Of a stretch of DNA of 30,015 nucleotides, positions 1 through 11,179 are shown in pieces. The stretch is from Cudoniella acicularis (lineage: Eukaryota > Ascomycota > Leotiomycetes > Helotiales > Helotiaceae): assembly GCA_013054445.1 (NCBI GenBank), contig JAAMPI010000625.1:1-30015 (forward strand). Direction: 5' to 3'. The stretch's first letter is position 1; each line of letters starts with the position of its first letter. Position numbers and translations under genes: made by a program. Under the pieces are notes generated by a model. That model did not search any database. It had not been told where the DNA came from and saw only the letters and a program-made list of their open reading frames with translations.

Positions 1-953
1 AAGAAATGGGGGTTCGATAAGGGTGAAGTGGCAAAGGAGAAAATGGAGTTGGGAACGGAGAACAACGGGGAGAGGACAGGCAAGAAAAGGGGAGGTCAAA
101 AATGAGAAATGGAGTCAAGTGCGGACGGCAAGGCAGAGAGAGATGATGTGAATATTATGTGTAAAGAACTCTCGGGAAGATGGATCATTGTAAGAATACT
201 TGGTTACATGGCATAGCATGGCACGGCGTTAGATGATACCAAGCATAAATGGCAGCATTATGGGAAGATTTGTTGTAAGACTTAATACCAAAGAATCCAT
301 TTTCATTTTGATTATCAACTTACATTTACGAATATTCTCTGGAAATTCAAGAAAAAGTTCCGAGACTTTTCAAGAACCGTTACAACTTGCGTATGCACTG
401 TATCAAATCCTAGAGTGATTAAAAGAGCATGGCTAGCATAATTTGAAATAGTTATTTATGGAGCGGTTTAAAAAAAAAATAGAGTTTAAAGATTTTCAAG
501 ATCAATAAATGGACTTGTTTACACTTTTGAAACACTTTTGAAGAGGCAATTTTTGGCTAGATAATAACAAGAAAATGGTGGGCATAACTGGGGAATTTAG
601 AGGCAGAGAAGCGTTAGAAATGATGAGACATTTTGGGGCTTCTTACACGTATGAATATCTTTAGACAAAGATGAAAATATTTAGGTAAATTGTCTTCCGT
701 AAACCATCTCTCGTGTAGACATAATAGCAGAGCCGTAGTGAAGACCAAGTTTCGCCGCGCTGATGCATCCCAAACGGTAGAAGAAATCCCATCCATACCT
801 CCACTCCACTGTCTCTCTTCATCTCGTCTCCATCATCATGACTGTATAGCCCCTCCATTCTTCTAGTGGGCGAGGGCGTCAACTCTCACTATCTCCATAT
901 CGTCGTGCTTCCAAAAACTGGATCTCAGTCGTGTCGAAATTATATCTGCGGTA
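1..953. other. Region without recognisable gene
   Basis: No reading frame here has family resemblance or a convincing exon structure. The short frames on both strands are low-complexity and lack usable splice sites. The right end is the 3' flank of the minus-strand MMS2 gene. The stretch from about 420 to 560 is A/T-rich with short homopolymer runs. The window edge may cut a gene lying further left. Confidence 0.6.
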
Positions 954-1578
954 CTAGTAGGTTGAGCCTTCGGGTGGTTGAGGGAGTTTCTTGTGCGAGG
1001 GGTGTGCCATGTATCTTCGAAGCTCGATTAGGATTGTTTCCATTGTCATCTCTCGGGTCCAGGCTGCAAGGCATGGGAGTTTGGTTGGGTCGACCTGTAC
1101 CACAAGTTAGTTCTGCTGTTTCACGCGAACACTTCTTTTCAATTATCCAAGAACTCACCATGCCATTCTTTGGGTTGACACAAGGCAGGTTTACTTGGTT
1201 GATGAACTGAATAGTGGGTGGCTTATCCGGATATTCGTCACCGCAGTGCATCTTCAGGGAGTAGATTCGGTTCTCATGGACGCTCTGTAAGAAAACAGAA
1301 TTGTTAGGTTCATAGTCACATGAGAGGAGTTGGGGGTGTGCAAGAGGGCGCGGACATACATGTGGTGGGCCTAGAATGGTACCGTTCCAGTTGGACATCA
1401 ACAGATCGTCGCCTTCCACAAGACCGTAGGAACATGCCTCTACATAGTACAGGACATGTCAGCTATGCACTTGGGGAGGGGCACGTGTGGTTGACATACC
1501 AGCTCCGAGACCCTTCTCGCCCTTCTCCAACTCCTCCAGTAATCTGAAGTTTCGGGGGACTTTGGCAGGCGCAGGCAT
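954..1578 (-). CDS. mms2: Ubiquitin-conjugating enzyme E2 variant MMS2 (UEV)
   Basis: Catalytically inactive E2-like protein. In this family it pairs with Ubc13 to build Lys63-linked ubiquitin chains in error-free post-replication repair. Four exons are read on the minus strand: 1578-1500, 1439-1360, 1284-1159 and 1094-954. All three introns are GT-AG with GTATGT, GTATGT and GTGAGT donors, and phases join exactly to give 141 residues, the normal size for the family. Seen motifs: VPRNFRLLEELEKGEKGLGA near the N-terminus, MSNWNGTILGPPH, then a region ending VNLPCVNPKNGMV. The C-terminal exon ends KKLPQPPEG-STY. The HPN plus catalytic-cysteine signature of active E2s is not seen, as expected for a UEV. 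The start at 1578 gives a short MPAPA lead before the conserved block. It is divergent from the MON2-like gene, with 337 bp between starts. Confidence 0.95.
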
Positions 1579-1915
1579 TCTGCCGGTTTGTAATTCCGAG
1601 AAGTGTGCTGTGGACCTGTGTATGCAAAGATAGTCGTGCTACCAGAAATCGGCGATTTGTTTCGGGGGTGGTTGTAGGTATTTAAGAAATCCAAAGGTTT
1701 CGAAGTGAACGTGGAAGCACACGAGAGAGGGCAGAAGGCAGTGGTAGTACAGGATGGCGGGGCTGTTTGGCAAAGACGGTCAAGTCGGCGAAACATCGGC
1801 TAATTTTCAAAGGCCACCCGCTACATGACAAGGAACGAGGCAGCCACTCCCTTCACAACCACAAATACCGTCTGTCATTACATGATCATGGAATTTTTGA
1901 ATCCGAGTAGATAAC
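1579..1915. promoter_or_regulatory. Divergent MMS2 / MON2 intergenic promoter
   Basis: This 337 bp separates the start codons of the minus-strand MMS2 gene and the plus-strand MON2-like gene, so both promoters must lie in it or overlap the 5' ends. I see no diagnostic TATA box and no recognisable regulator site. The assignment is by position only. Confidence 0.5.
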
Positions 1916-4900
1916 ATGACGGCTCAGATACTCTCATCAGAGCTTGCGAATCTTATCCAGGAGAGTAAAAGAAAGCATAGTGATCTTCGAAATGTGAGCA
2001 CGTGGACTCCCCATAATCTTCATTTCGAGCCCTCTACTAACCTCACAAGGCTGCGGAGAAGTCCCTTGATGAGCTCAAAGGACTGAGGTCGACTTCTGAG
2101 GCCCAAATAGCCGCTGGTAAGTTTTTCAAAGCTCTTAAAGTCCACATATCTAACATAATTAGATCTCTCACAACGCCCAAACTTTGTGACACCTTTCCTC
2201 ATCGCATGCGGGACTAAGAATGTCAAGTTCACGGGAATTGCAGTCGTCTGCTTGCAAAGACTTGTTGTATCACGTGCTCTTTCAAGGTCGAGGTTAAAGG
2301 AAGTCCTGGATGCATTTAGAGAGGCTACGTCTGCTGGACTTGATGTTCAGCTCAAGATTCTCCAGGCTCTGCCATCATTGCTCCAGAACTACGCAGACGA
2401 CCTGAAAGGGGACCTTTTGGCTGCTGCGTTGAATATATGCACTATTTTGCAAGCTAGCAAGAATGGTATTGTCAACAACACGGCAGCTGCAACATTGCAA
2501 CAGCTTGTTGTGGCCGTATTTGACAAGGTTGTTGCTGAAGACAGTAAGTCAGAAAGAAAGCTCATGATGAACGCACTCCTGACGTGAAACAGAAATTGCC
2601 CTGGAGGTCCCTACAGTCGGGGAAGCGCCCACTGAAAATGGTACTGTGCAACTTCGTGCAGCAGCATTAGACGCTTACAGAGTCTTCAATGACCTCTGTC
2701 TCTTGACCGAATCTCAAAAACCTCAGTTCCTGAGATCTACTGGGATGCCACAAACCTTTGGCTTGGAACTCATTGAATCTGCCTTAACTAACCATGCCGA
2801 CATCTTCCTGACACATCCTGAGCAAGCCCATATCCTTCGAACGCGGGTGATGCCATTTATTATCAGCTCTCTTTCAGAAAAGTTAAACTTTGCCGTGACT
2901 GTGAGAATAGGACGGATTCTTTACACGTTACTGAGACGACATTTGAGTATTCTTCAATCGGAGGGCGAGATGGCTCTAGGTCTTATAACCCATATGCTTG
3001 ACCACGATACTGCTTTATGGAAGAGATCTCTCTGCATGGAAGTCCTTAGAGGAATCTTTGCTGAGGCGGCACTCATCAGGCGGATATTCGCCATGTATGA
3101 TGCCCAAGAAGGGAGAAAATCAATCTTGAAAAATCTCGTTGCAGCATTCGTCCGAATAAGTACAGAGAAACCAGCAGTTATAGGCCTTGGCCATCAATCT
3201 ACCATACCTACACTCGGTCAAAGCTCAGGATCGGATCAAGCTATGCTCGAGGCTAGCGGTGTACCTGGCATCATTAGCAGTTCTGTTGGTTCAAATGAGC
3301 CCACAGCCGGTATCAGTACGCAATGGAGTACTATGAGGGTTCCTTGCATTGATCAACTTGACAAAACGGATCCGCCAGCAATCCCTGAATCGTACATTTA
3401 CAGTCTTACCTTAGCTTGTGTAAGTGGGTTCTCTGAAGGCCTGGCAAAGTTTATCCTTCCTTTGACTGTTCCGGATAGGCCTCGAAAGAAGGTATCCCGA
3501 CAACCTGAAGCCGACCCAAAATCCTCAGATGCCAAGAATTCGCCGAGTTCAAGAGAAATTCTGGAAAGAAGATCTTCAATTAAGAAAAACCCTGTTCCAG
3601 TCAACCCCCTACTTCTCAAGGACCATCCGCTTTACAGCGACGTTAACATATGTGCCGGAATTGTGGAAGAATGCTGGCCCGCTATTTTAGCTACTTGTTC
3701 GACTTTTCTCTATGCTTCATTGGATTCAGACTACTATCATGGCCTTGTCAGATCATTCCAGAAGTTTACCCATGTAGCTGGCCTTTTGCATCTTGCAACG
3801 CCTCGAGATGCTTTCCTGACAACCCTTGGAAAGGCCGCAGTTCCTCCAAATGTATTATCTGCCACGGCGGCAGGGGCACCGACACCATCGACACCACCTC
3901 CAGAGACTTCGAGCATGTTCAGCAATGCAAAGGGTCTGCTAAGTGTCGAGAGCTTGGTTAGTCATGCTACGACTAGTATGACGGAGCGTGTTCGGCAGAC
4001 ATCTGTAGATGTTGGAACACCCTCTCTGAATACCCGAAACCTTCTGTGTTTACGGGCTCTTCTTAACTTGGGCATCGCTTTGGGCCCAACTCTAGGCTCT
4101 GCCTGGGGCATCATTTTAGGCACTCTCCAAGAAGCTGACTTGGTCCTATTTTCAAGTACAAAATCAGCTCGAACTCCAACAGGCCAGAAGTCTGATATTT
4201 CAAGTGCTGGCGATGGGTCGCTCCTTGTGAACTTTGGGAGCGAAATCAAAGCTGTTGAGACCGCAGCGTCCAGATTGCTCGAGAGTACTGTCGATTTCCC
4301 AAATGCTCCATTCTTGGAAGTTGTCACGGCACTTTGCTCATTATTTGGAAGAGAGGAGCCTGCTGAAGTCATCGCCTCAGGACCTACCAGTCCTGCCTCT
4401 CCCCCAGCTGGAGCAAGACGCCCGTCTCAAATTCATCGAAGAATTCATAGTATCAACACCGCCCCTTCAACTCAGAACCAGGAGGACTTGTTCGCCTTGG
4501 CGAAGTTGGGCGAAGTTGCAAGTATAAATATTGAAAGACTCACAGCTTATGACCCAGAAACAAGCGGCTGGGCGATTCTTACTTCCGAGCTGATTAAAGC
4601 AGCTTGCTCACCTTCGACTCCATCATCAGTCAGACTCCGTGCTGCGGAAATTCTGGTTCGACTCGTGCTCGACACTGCTGCTACAACATTGTCATTGCCC
4701 GATGCATCCCGCGGCGTAATACAATTACGCCTGCTTGAAACCTTTAGGAGTGCCTTGTTGCCTCTTGAATCTGACGACAGAGAGACATCGGTAGCAATAC
4801 ACAGCACTGATATTGATGTTCACAAGGTAATACTTGAAGGACTCAAAAGCATACTTGAACAGTGTGGCGAAACTCTCATCAGCGGCTGGGACATTGCCTT

Positions 4901-7444
4901 TGAAATCATTGGGAGTGTGTTCATGAAGCTTGGCAAGGACGATGAGCGAGGGTTGAAGCCATCGACTACCCGGTCATTTCGTTTGATTCGCTCTTCCTTC
5001 GGCTCTTTACAGCTCATCTGTTCTGACTTCCTCTCATCACTTCCAAACTCCTGCTTTATAATACTCGTTGATACCCTCTACAATTTTTGCACTCAGGACG
5101 ATGATCTCAACATTTCACTAACCGTGGGTTGTTCCCATCTTACCCTCATTGTATAGTATGCTGATCTTTTTAGACTGTGACATTTTTCTGGGTTCTGTCG
5201 GATTTTATCTCCGGAAGAACAAGCTCATTTTCATTAAGCCCAGATCTAATACAGGGCTCCGATGAGCACACGCTCGTTGAAATGGCATCTGGAAAAGACC
5301 TTACAGTCTCTGATGCTGCTCTTTGGATGCTTTTGCTTCTTCGCCTCGCAACAGTCACAACGGATGAGAGGTTAGAGCTAAGAAATAGTCGGACACCCAG
5401 CTTATTAAAATCATGAATATCCGCTGATAGTTTACAGGTGCGATACAAACGCTGCTTAGGATATTCGATGCATACGGTGATCAATTGAGTCCTGAAGCTT
5501 GGTCAATGTGTTTGAAATCCGTTATATTCAAATTGCTCTCTTCTATCGATGAGCAGCTGAAAGTAACAACCGAACCCGACTCATCGATTTCTGGCAAGGA
5601 TCGAATTGGCTGGAATGAGACCACGGTCGTAGTCTTGAGTGGTATCACAAAACTCCTCGCTGATTATCTGGACACATTGTCGAGTCATCCCACCTTCGGG
5701 AAGTCATGGTCAACACTACTTGGACATTATAAATCATTGCTGGAGTTCAAAATTCTTGACATCAACACATCGGTCTTCAATTCGCTTCGGCAGGTTCTTT
5801 CGAGGGGCAATGTCTCGGACTCGAAGAAGACCAATTTTGATCGGCATGCAATTGACCTTGCCTGGGGACTTTGGTCTGATTCTCTTCCTGTGATTAAACC
5901 TGAGGCGTCGGAGAAAAGATTCGACAACCAGAAATATTTAGTTGCATATGTTTCTGCATTACAAGAGCTATACCGACTTGTCCAGACAGATCTTAGTGCA
6001 GACCGCGTACATAAGATGCTTGAGTTATTACGAGAGGCAATACAGCAAGCCAGTGCCGCCACCTACTCTGCTGATATAGATTATCTCACGCCCCTACAGA
6101 CGCAGGTCCTGGAATCCCTGAAAATTATCCGCACAGATATTGAAGGTGTCCCAGGTGCGCTGATCAGCCAAGTATCGGAGTTTGTTGGGTTAGCTTTTGA
6201 ATCCAAAAATGCACCCGGCTCTGAGAAGCAGCGTCCGACATATGTTGCATTGTCGAAAGCATCTATGGTACTAATAGAGAGCTTGGTTCTTTCTCACTCT
6301 TCAGATCATGATATATACTCCAGTGGAGCTCTGGCGTCTGCTCTTACTGCACTGGCAAGACCAATTGTTCTCAAATACTCATTTCCAATAGTCACGAAGA
6401 GCATATCGCCTTGGCGGCAGTCCACATCTTCATCTCTTGCTATTTTGAAGTCTATTTTACCTGTCATCACAAAAGCCGATCTCGAAGATGAGATAATCCG
6501 ATCGATATGGAGTTCAATCGTCACAATCGGGAATGCGATTACTAACGCAGATTGCTCTGAAGCCGGAGAAGCAGTCAACATCAAAGATGACCAAGAATTC
6601 GACATCACCTCCTTCCTCACCCTCCGCTCTCTAATTACCCCGGCGCTCGGATCCGCCGTCATCCCCGACAAAACCAGACGCATCTACACTGAATCACTTT
6701 TCCACACCTCCCTCATCACCTCCTACATTTCCCCTTGCCCCACAACCTGCCACAACGGCTGCGGCACCACCTACACCACCGAGCATGAAGCATGCACCTT
6801 CAGCGATGGCAAGAGCGGCGGCTCTCGAACAGCTACCGGGAGTTTGAGCGTACATACCGTTACACTGAGCTCGCCTGCTTCTCCGCCAACACTTGTGCAG
6901 AGTGTTAGTAGTGGGGGGTTAAGCTTGCCTCCCACTATTACGTCTGGAAGTGGATTTCCTATAAGTGTGCCAAGCCCGACGGAAATTGTGAGCATTCACA
7001 CTATTACGATTCCGAAGGAGTGTCAGACGATTACGCAGACGGCGGGGAGTACCTGTCCTACTATTACCTGTGCCGGGTTTCCAATTAGTGTTGGTGCTAC
7101 AATGTGTACGGTTACTAGTACGGTTGTTAATCCGTGAGTCTTTTCTCTCTCCTTTTTTCTCTTTCCCCTATCTAACATGAATAACACCCTCATCGTCAAG
7201 ACTCTTCTATTTCTTAAATAAGAAAATGATGGGGAGGAAAAATAAAAGGAAAGAAGCTAATAATATTACCAAAAACAGCTGCTCCTGCGCAAGCATAGCG
7301 ACAACGACGAAATGCAGAAGTCTCTGTTTCACGAGGGGCGAGTGTGTCACTAGCTATCAGCCACTGTATATTCCGTGTCCGGCTAGTCCTCCGACCCAGC
7401 CGGGAACGTCGGTCGTGCCGCCTGTTTTGACGGTGCCTGCCTAG
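1916..7444 (+). CDS. mon2: MON2-like Golgi/endosome trafficking protein fused to a Cys/Ser/Thr-rich tail
   Basis: MON2 proteins are large peripheral scaffolds related to the non-catalytic parts of BIG/Sec7 Arf-GEFs. They act with Dop1 and the flippase Neo1 in endosome-Golgi transport. Exons: 1916-1993, 2050-2116, 2163-2543, 2593-5123, 5174-5387, 5438-7133 and 7279-7444. Phases close exactly, giving 1710 residues. The N-terminus matches the family's DCB-type region (SELANLIQESKRKHSDLRN, then CGTKNVKFTGIAVVCLQRLV). The middle keeps the HUS-like helical region and the C-terminal half runs through LLRIFDAYGDQLSPEAW. Family resemblance stops at about residue 1518 (IPDKTRRIYTESLFHTSLI). The usual last 150 or so residues are absent. 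In their place are about 192 residues with 14 cysteines and Ser/Thr/Pro-rich stretches, looking like the end of a secreted or wall protein. Intron 5 (5388-5437) has a weak GTCGGA donor but is supported by reading-frame continuity. The start ATG opens the conserved N-terminal helix. The MON2 identity is firm; whether the tail is translated as part of it is not. Confidence 0.85.
6721..7444 (+). other. Foreign Cys-rich C-terminal tail after the MON2 breakpoint
   Basis: From about 6721 the open frame changes character from a helical MON2 sequence to a Ser/Thr/Pro-rich one with paired cysteines (SPCPTTCHNGCGTTYTT, later TCPTITC). The frame then splices through a GTGAGT...ACAG intron (7134-7278) into CSCASIATTTKCRSLC and ends at 7444 after a proline-rich stretch. 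Fourteen cysteines fall in about 192 residues. I see no signal peptide, which would have belonged to the lost 5' end, and no GPI-like hydrophobic C-terminus. It most resembles the 3' part of a fungal extracellular or cell-wall protein gene, but I cannot name the family. Confidence 0.7.
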
Positions 7445-8009
7445 TGTTTAGTGGAGTCGAGGAAGGGGGGTGGTTGTGTGTTGCGGTTTAATTGAGGAGG
7501 AATGTGGCAGTTGCGAGGGGGAGGCGGCTATGGGAATTTGGATGAAAGAAGTGTTGATTAGGAGGGTGTTAAGGTGTTGAGACTTGGAAAGGGAAAATGT
7601 TCAAACCTTGAAAAAATAAGGGAAAGGAACAGTCTAAAAAATTACATTTCGGAGGATGTGTATTTTGGGAAAGACAAGAATTAATATATTTCTGGAGTGC
7701 GGCCACTTTAATTAGTAGGAATCCTGGAATGGTGAATTCATTTCGTGATTAACCTTCCCGGCAGAGGTTCTCAAATTTTGAATACAATTAATAAGTGTGA
7801 GTAAGACTAATCACCCTTATAATATTATTTTTTGATCATGCTATTAGGGTTTATTTGGGTTACTTCTCAAAGTAGTAAGCGCTACTGTAAGGCGCAAAGG
7901 ATAGGGGTGACAGATGTATATATTAGACGAGCGTTATCACGAGCCTCCATCTTTCTTTCTTTCTTTCTCTTTTTACAGCACCGCCAAACCACCTTCGCGA
8001 CTCAACAAG
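7445..8009. other. Intergenic region, no gene seen
   Basis: This is the 3' flank of the MON2 chimera followed by A/T-rich sequence. A short pyrimidine run (repeated TTTC, about 7949-7970) precedes the ankyrin-type relic and could be part of its old promoter. No part of the missing MON2 C-terminus is recognisable here. Confidence 0.5.
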
Positions 8010-9223
8010 ATGGAGCTCATGCATGTGCACCCCGCTCTTTTCGAAACACACTTAATGGACCATATATGGGTTGACGGTTGGGGTGCTCCTGCCGGCACGT
8101 AGCACTGGCAACTTAGGAATTAACAGGGTGCAGACAAGCTGTGGCATAAATACTGGTCTACAGAGTCATGGATGAAAAGCATGCGAGCGTCGGACGTTTC
8201 ATGGAGATGTGCCAGAGCGCAGGCTGTTTGCCAGGAAACGGACGGCGCACTTGACTTGCGAGCTATAACCGAAGCTCTATGTTTGCTTGCTTTGAGCCAA
8301 GGAAGCAAGGACAGAAACGAATTTGGCAAATGGGGGTTTACGAGGAAGAAAGAAGCAGAACATAGCGTGAACCTATGACTCAATTTCTTATCCGCTGCCG
8401 CTCATTTCGATCTTCTGCCTCTTGCCAAACGACTAGTTGCTGAGGGTCATAGCCCAACGAGCCATAACTACCTGTTCGCACCACCAATCCAGGTTGCTGC
8501 CCAGGCTGGTAGCATCGCCATGTTGAAGCTTTTCCAAGAACAGCTGCCCGAATCCGGATTTGAGCCTTGGCCGGTCACCGGGGCTGCCATCCGAGGTGAT
8601 CTGGAAATTGTCAAACTTGCCATGCGATTGCCTGGGAGTACGGGACAAAGCGAGGGTGACGGTGACGGCGGAGGGGATGACATGAACGGTCGGCAGCAAC
8701 CATTTGGGTCTATCGAACACGTAACGGAAACAGGAAAGGCAATCCTGTCAGCCAGGAGTTACACATCCAGTCCCGAGGTTTACGACTACCTCACCAATGC
8801 CCTCCTTCCGGTGCCAATCGCGCAGCAACATGTTGCATACAACGACTTGAGAAATCATGCACAACTAGGCAACATGCCGATGGTTCTCCATCTTTTGGAT
8901 CTCGGTGTGCCTATGCAGAAACTTGGGAGAGATTGCCAGCGCTCTTCTAAGCTTTCGCTCGAGAGCATACGGAAATGATTTAGTTATTGCTAGAGTGTGG
9001 AGCTACCTTCAGTGACGGCCATTTGAGTAGACCCAGAGGTGAGGGTTGGGTTGAACAAACTATTGCTGAGATGACTTACTACCTTGGCTGCCACTCAATG
9101 GCTGACATCTTGCGGGAATATGAATTTGAAATCACAGATCCGGTCCCTTATCCAGTTAAGAGGGAAGGCTTAGGCTGGCACAAATGGGCCGAGGCTAGAG
9201 CCATTCAAAGCAGATTCTTATAG
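8010..9223 (+). pseudogene. Degenerate ankyrin-repeat-type protein gene
   Basis: A long coding trace of the fungal ankyrin-repeat type begins at ATG 8010 and is interrupted. The first block (to 8099) meets TAG at 8100 and TAA at 8121, which an unidentified intron might remove. The same frame resumes with LWHKYWSTESWMKSM and runs to a TGA at 8376-8378. It then continues without loss of register through SAAAHFDLLPLAKRLVAEGH and APPIQVAAQAGSIAMLKLF, both typical ankyrin-helix patterns, followed by GAAIRGDLEIVKLAM. Near 8931 the sensible frame shifts (AYGNDLVI read in the next frame). It shifts again near 8985 to LECGATFSDGHL, ending at 9223. One nonsense change and two frameshifts point to a decayed gene. 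A mis-sequenced or heavily spliced gene is the alternative. Ankyrin repeats bind proteins; the original role is unknown. Confidence 0.65.
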
Positions 9224-11179
9224 TTGAGTTTGTGCGAAGATAGTAGCGAAGCGGACAAAGTTTAGTTCTCTGCCGAAAGTTCCAGTTCTACTACTGCAAT
9301 TTTGAGTTTTTGGAATTTGTCTTACTGCCACTGTTCCTTCCTACTCTCTCTCTATATATGACTTATCATGAGGTGCCTCACTCCTAAAATGAGAGCTAGG
9401 AAAATAGGGATCTGCAATGCTATCCTCGATTTTGCCAGGGGTCTGTTCGTTAATACCTTTCTCCACAGGAATCAATTACTATATAAAACCAGCTAACCGG
9501 TTGCGCCCGTTTAGAAGCTTTGACGAATAGACCTCTTAGTTCTGAAGCTCTAACGAACACGAGTATCACCCTTCAAGAAATCAAACTTCCTGTTCTCCTT
9601 TCCCCTTACGCTTATTTCTAATTATGATTCGTTTAAAACATTTGAATTCTTCTAAATCTGTTTTTAAATTTATCAATCAATCTCACTTCTAACACTTCCT
9701 TATGCTAATGTATAACAAGACGGCACTCATTGACTCAAAGTTTAAATTTCCTTAATTATTCCACTGCTACTATAGTAACCATACTTTCACACTTAGATTC
9801 ATAAAAGAGTTTTCAATCTCAACTATAAATATCAAAATACACATTTACTTTTCATATATCTTAAAAAGAAATAAAAAAAGAAGAAAAAAAAAGAAAATAA
9901 AAAATAGATAAGATATTATCATAACCTTTAAACCGCAGTTTGTGGCTAGCTAGCTTATACAGCGTGTGGAAAAAACCAAGAATAAAAACAAGAGACCTAT
10001 CTATCTATCTCGGACCCCCCCCTAGCAAAACGGCATCTACAAGGTAGTTAGTTACTTACCTCGCATAAATCTTAACGATACAAAAGACTTCCTAACAAGA
10101 TATTATGTCACATTACACCACTCTACTCCACACCCCCACCACTACCCCAAAACTTCTCATTAATACAGAATCAGCGATTCACGATCCCCAACTCACAATA
10201 TAACACAACACAACACATCAATATCAATACATGTCCCCTTCATCCCCATCCCCAAATCCCATTTCCGAGAAACCAATTCTACATTCCAGCAAGCAAGCTG
10301 ATAAATAAACAATCAAATATCTCAATTTTTTCTTCGGAAGAAAAATTCTGAAGACTTTGCTCATGCGTACTTTCAGGGAAAGGATTTTAGAGGCATTCGG
10401 ATCTTTACCTGATTGCAGTGAAGAGAGAAGAGTGAGTTTGAGCGTGAGTGACCAAGACTCCAGGAGAGCGAGGGTATTTATAGATACTCCCTCTGAATGA
10501 ATGGACTTGCCCATGGAACCTACGTATTTGCAATAATGTATCTAATGATTCGATTTACTGTTACGAATAGTGAACAGAATACGGCTTCAGCTAGAAGCAT
10601 CAGCTAAGACAAAAAATAAAGCACGAACGACAAGCAGATCTCAGAAGACAGGTAAAATGATTGATGAGAGGGTGTATTTGTGATCTAGGAACTAGCTACT
10701 CGATCGATCGAATCTACACTTCAGTCTAGTCCAGCCTAGTCAGTCCAGCCCCAGCTCCTCCCAAGAATCCTACTACCAGCTTAAAAAGAAAGCCAGCAGA
10801 CCAGATAACACCGAGGTCGACCCGATTCTATCTGCCAGAGACCTATGCATGTCTTTGTGAGGGGAGTGATAACCAGGGATGATGAAAACAAGAATTACAA
10901 TGAAGGGGCAGGTGATGTTGGGATAGTGTATCGCTATGCTTGCTGGTGGAAAATGGGTTCCTTGCAACGTTGAAGGATGTTTTGAAATGACGTAGGAAAC
11001 GCTGTAGCCGGAGCATCCCAATCCCATGAGGCGAAGTCCATGGATCTTTAGTGAATTGTCAAGAGTGCAGATTCTCGGCTATTGCGAAAAACTGAAGTGG
11101 AATCCCGACAAATCTGGAATGATGCTCGATTTCTCAGAGAGAAAATGGCCCGATGCTCTCTCCAATCACCAAGTGAACA
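9224..11179. other. Gene-poor AT-rich intergenic region
   Basis: About 2 kb without a supportable gene. From roughly 9600 to 10330 it is strongly A/T-rich, with an A/G-only tract near 9864-9900 and a short CTAT microsatellite near 10000-10008. The frames on the minus strand at 10224-10514 and 10773-11027 lack coding character. The right end is the 3' flank of the minus-strand gene ending at 11180. Confidence 0.6.
9509..9560. repeat. Imperfect 22-bp direct repeat pair
   Basis: Two copies of a 22-bp unit start 30 bp apart (9509-9530 and 9539-9560) and match at 16 of 22 positions, sharing the cores GAAGCT and ACGAA. No element or gene can be attached to them. Confidence 0.35.

Noticed and set aside
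940..1419. 159-codon minus-strand open frame taken as a whole protein
   Set aside because: It reads through two introns of MMS2 (1285-1359 and 1095-1158). The exon 4 part is in the wrong frame. The spliced four-exon gene explains the region.
10224..10514. 96-codon minus-strand frame in the AT-rich region
   Set aside because: No family resemblance or neighbouring exon, and chance open frames are expected at this length.
10773..11027. 84-codon minus-strand frame with a hydrophobic stretch
   Set aside because: Lies in the 3' flank of the lysine-rich gene with no conserved motif or splice support.
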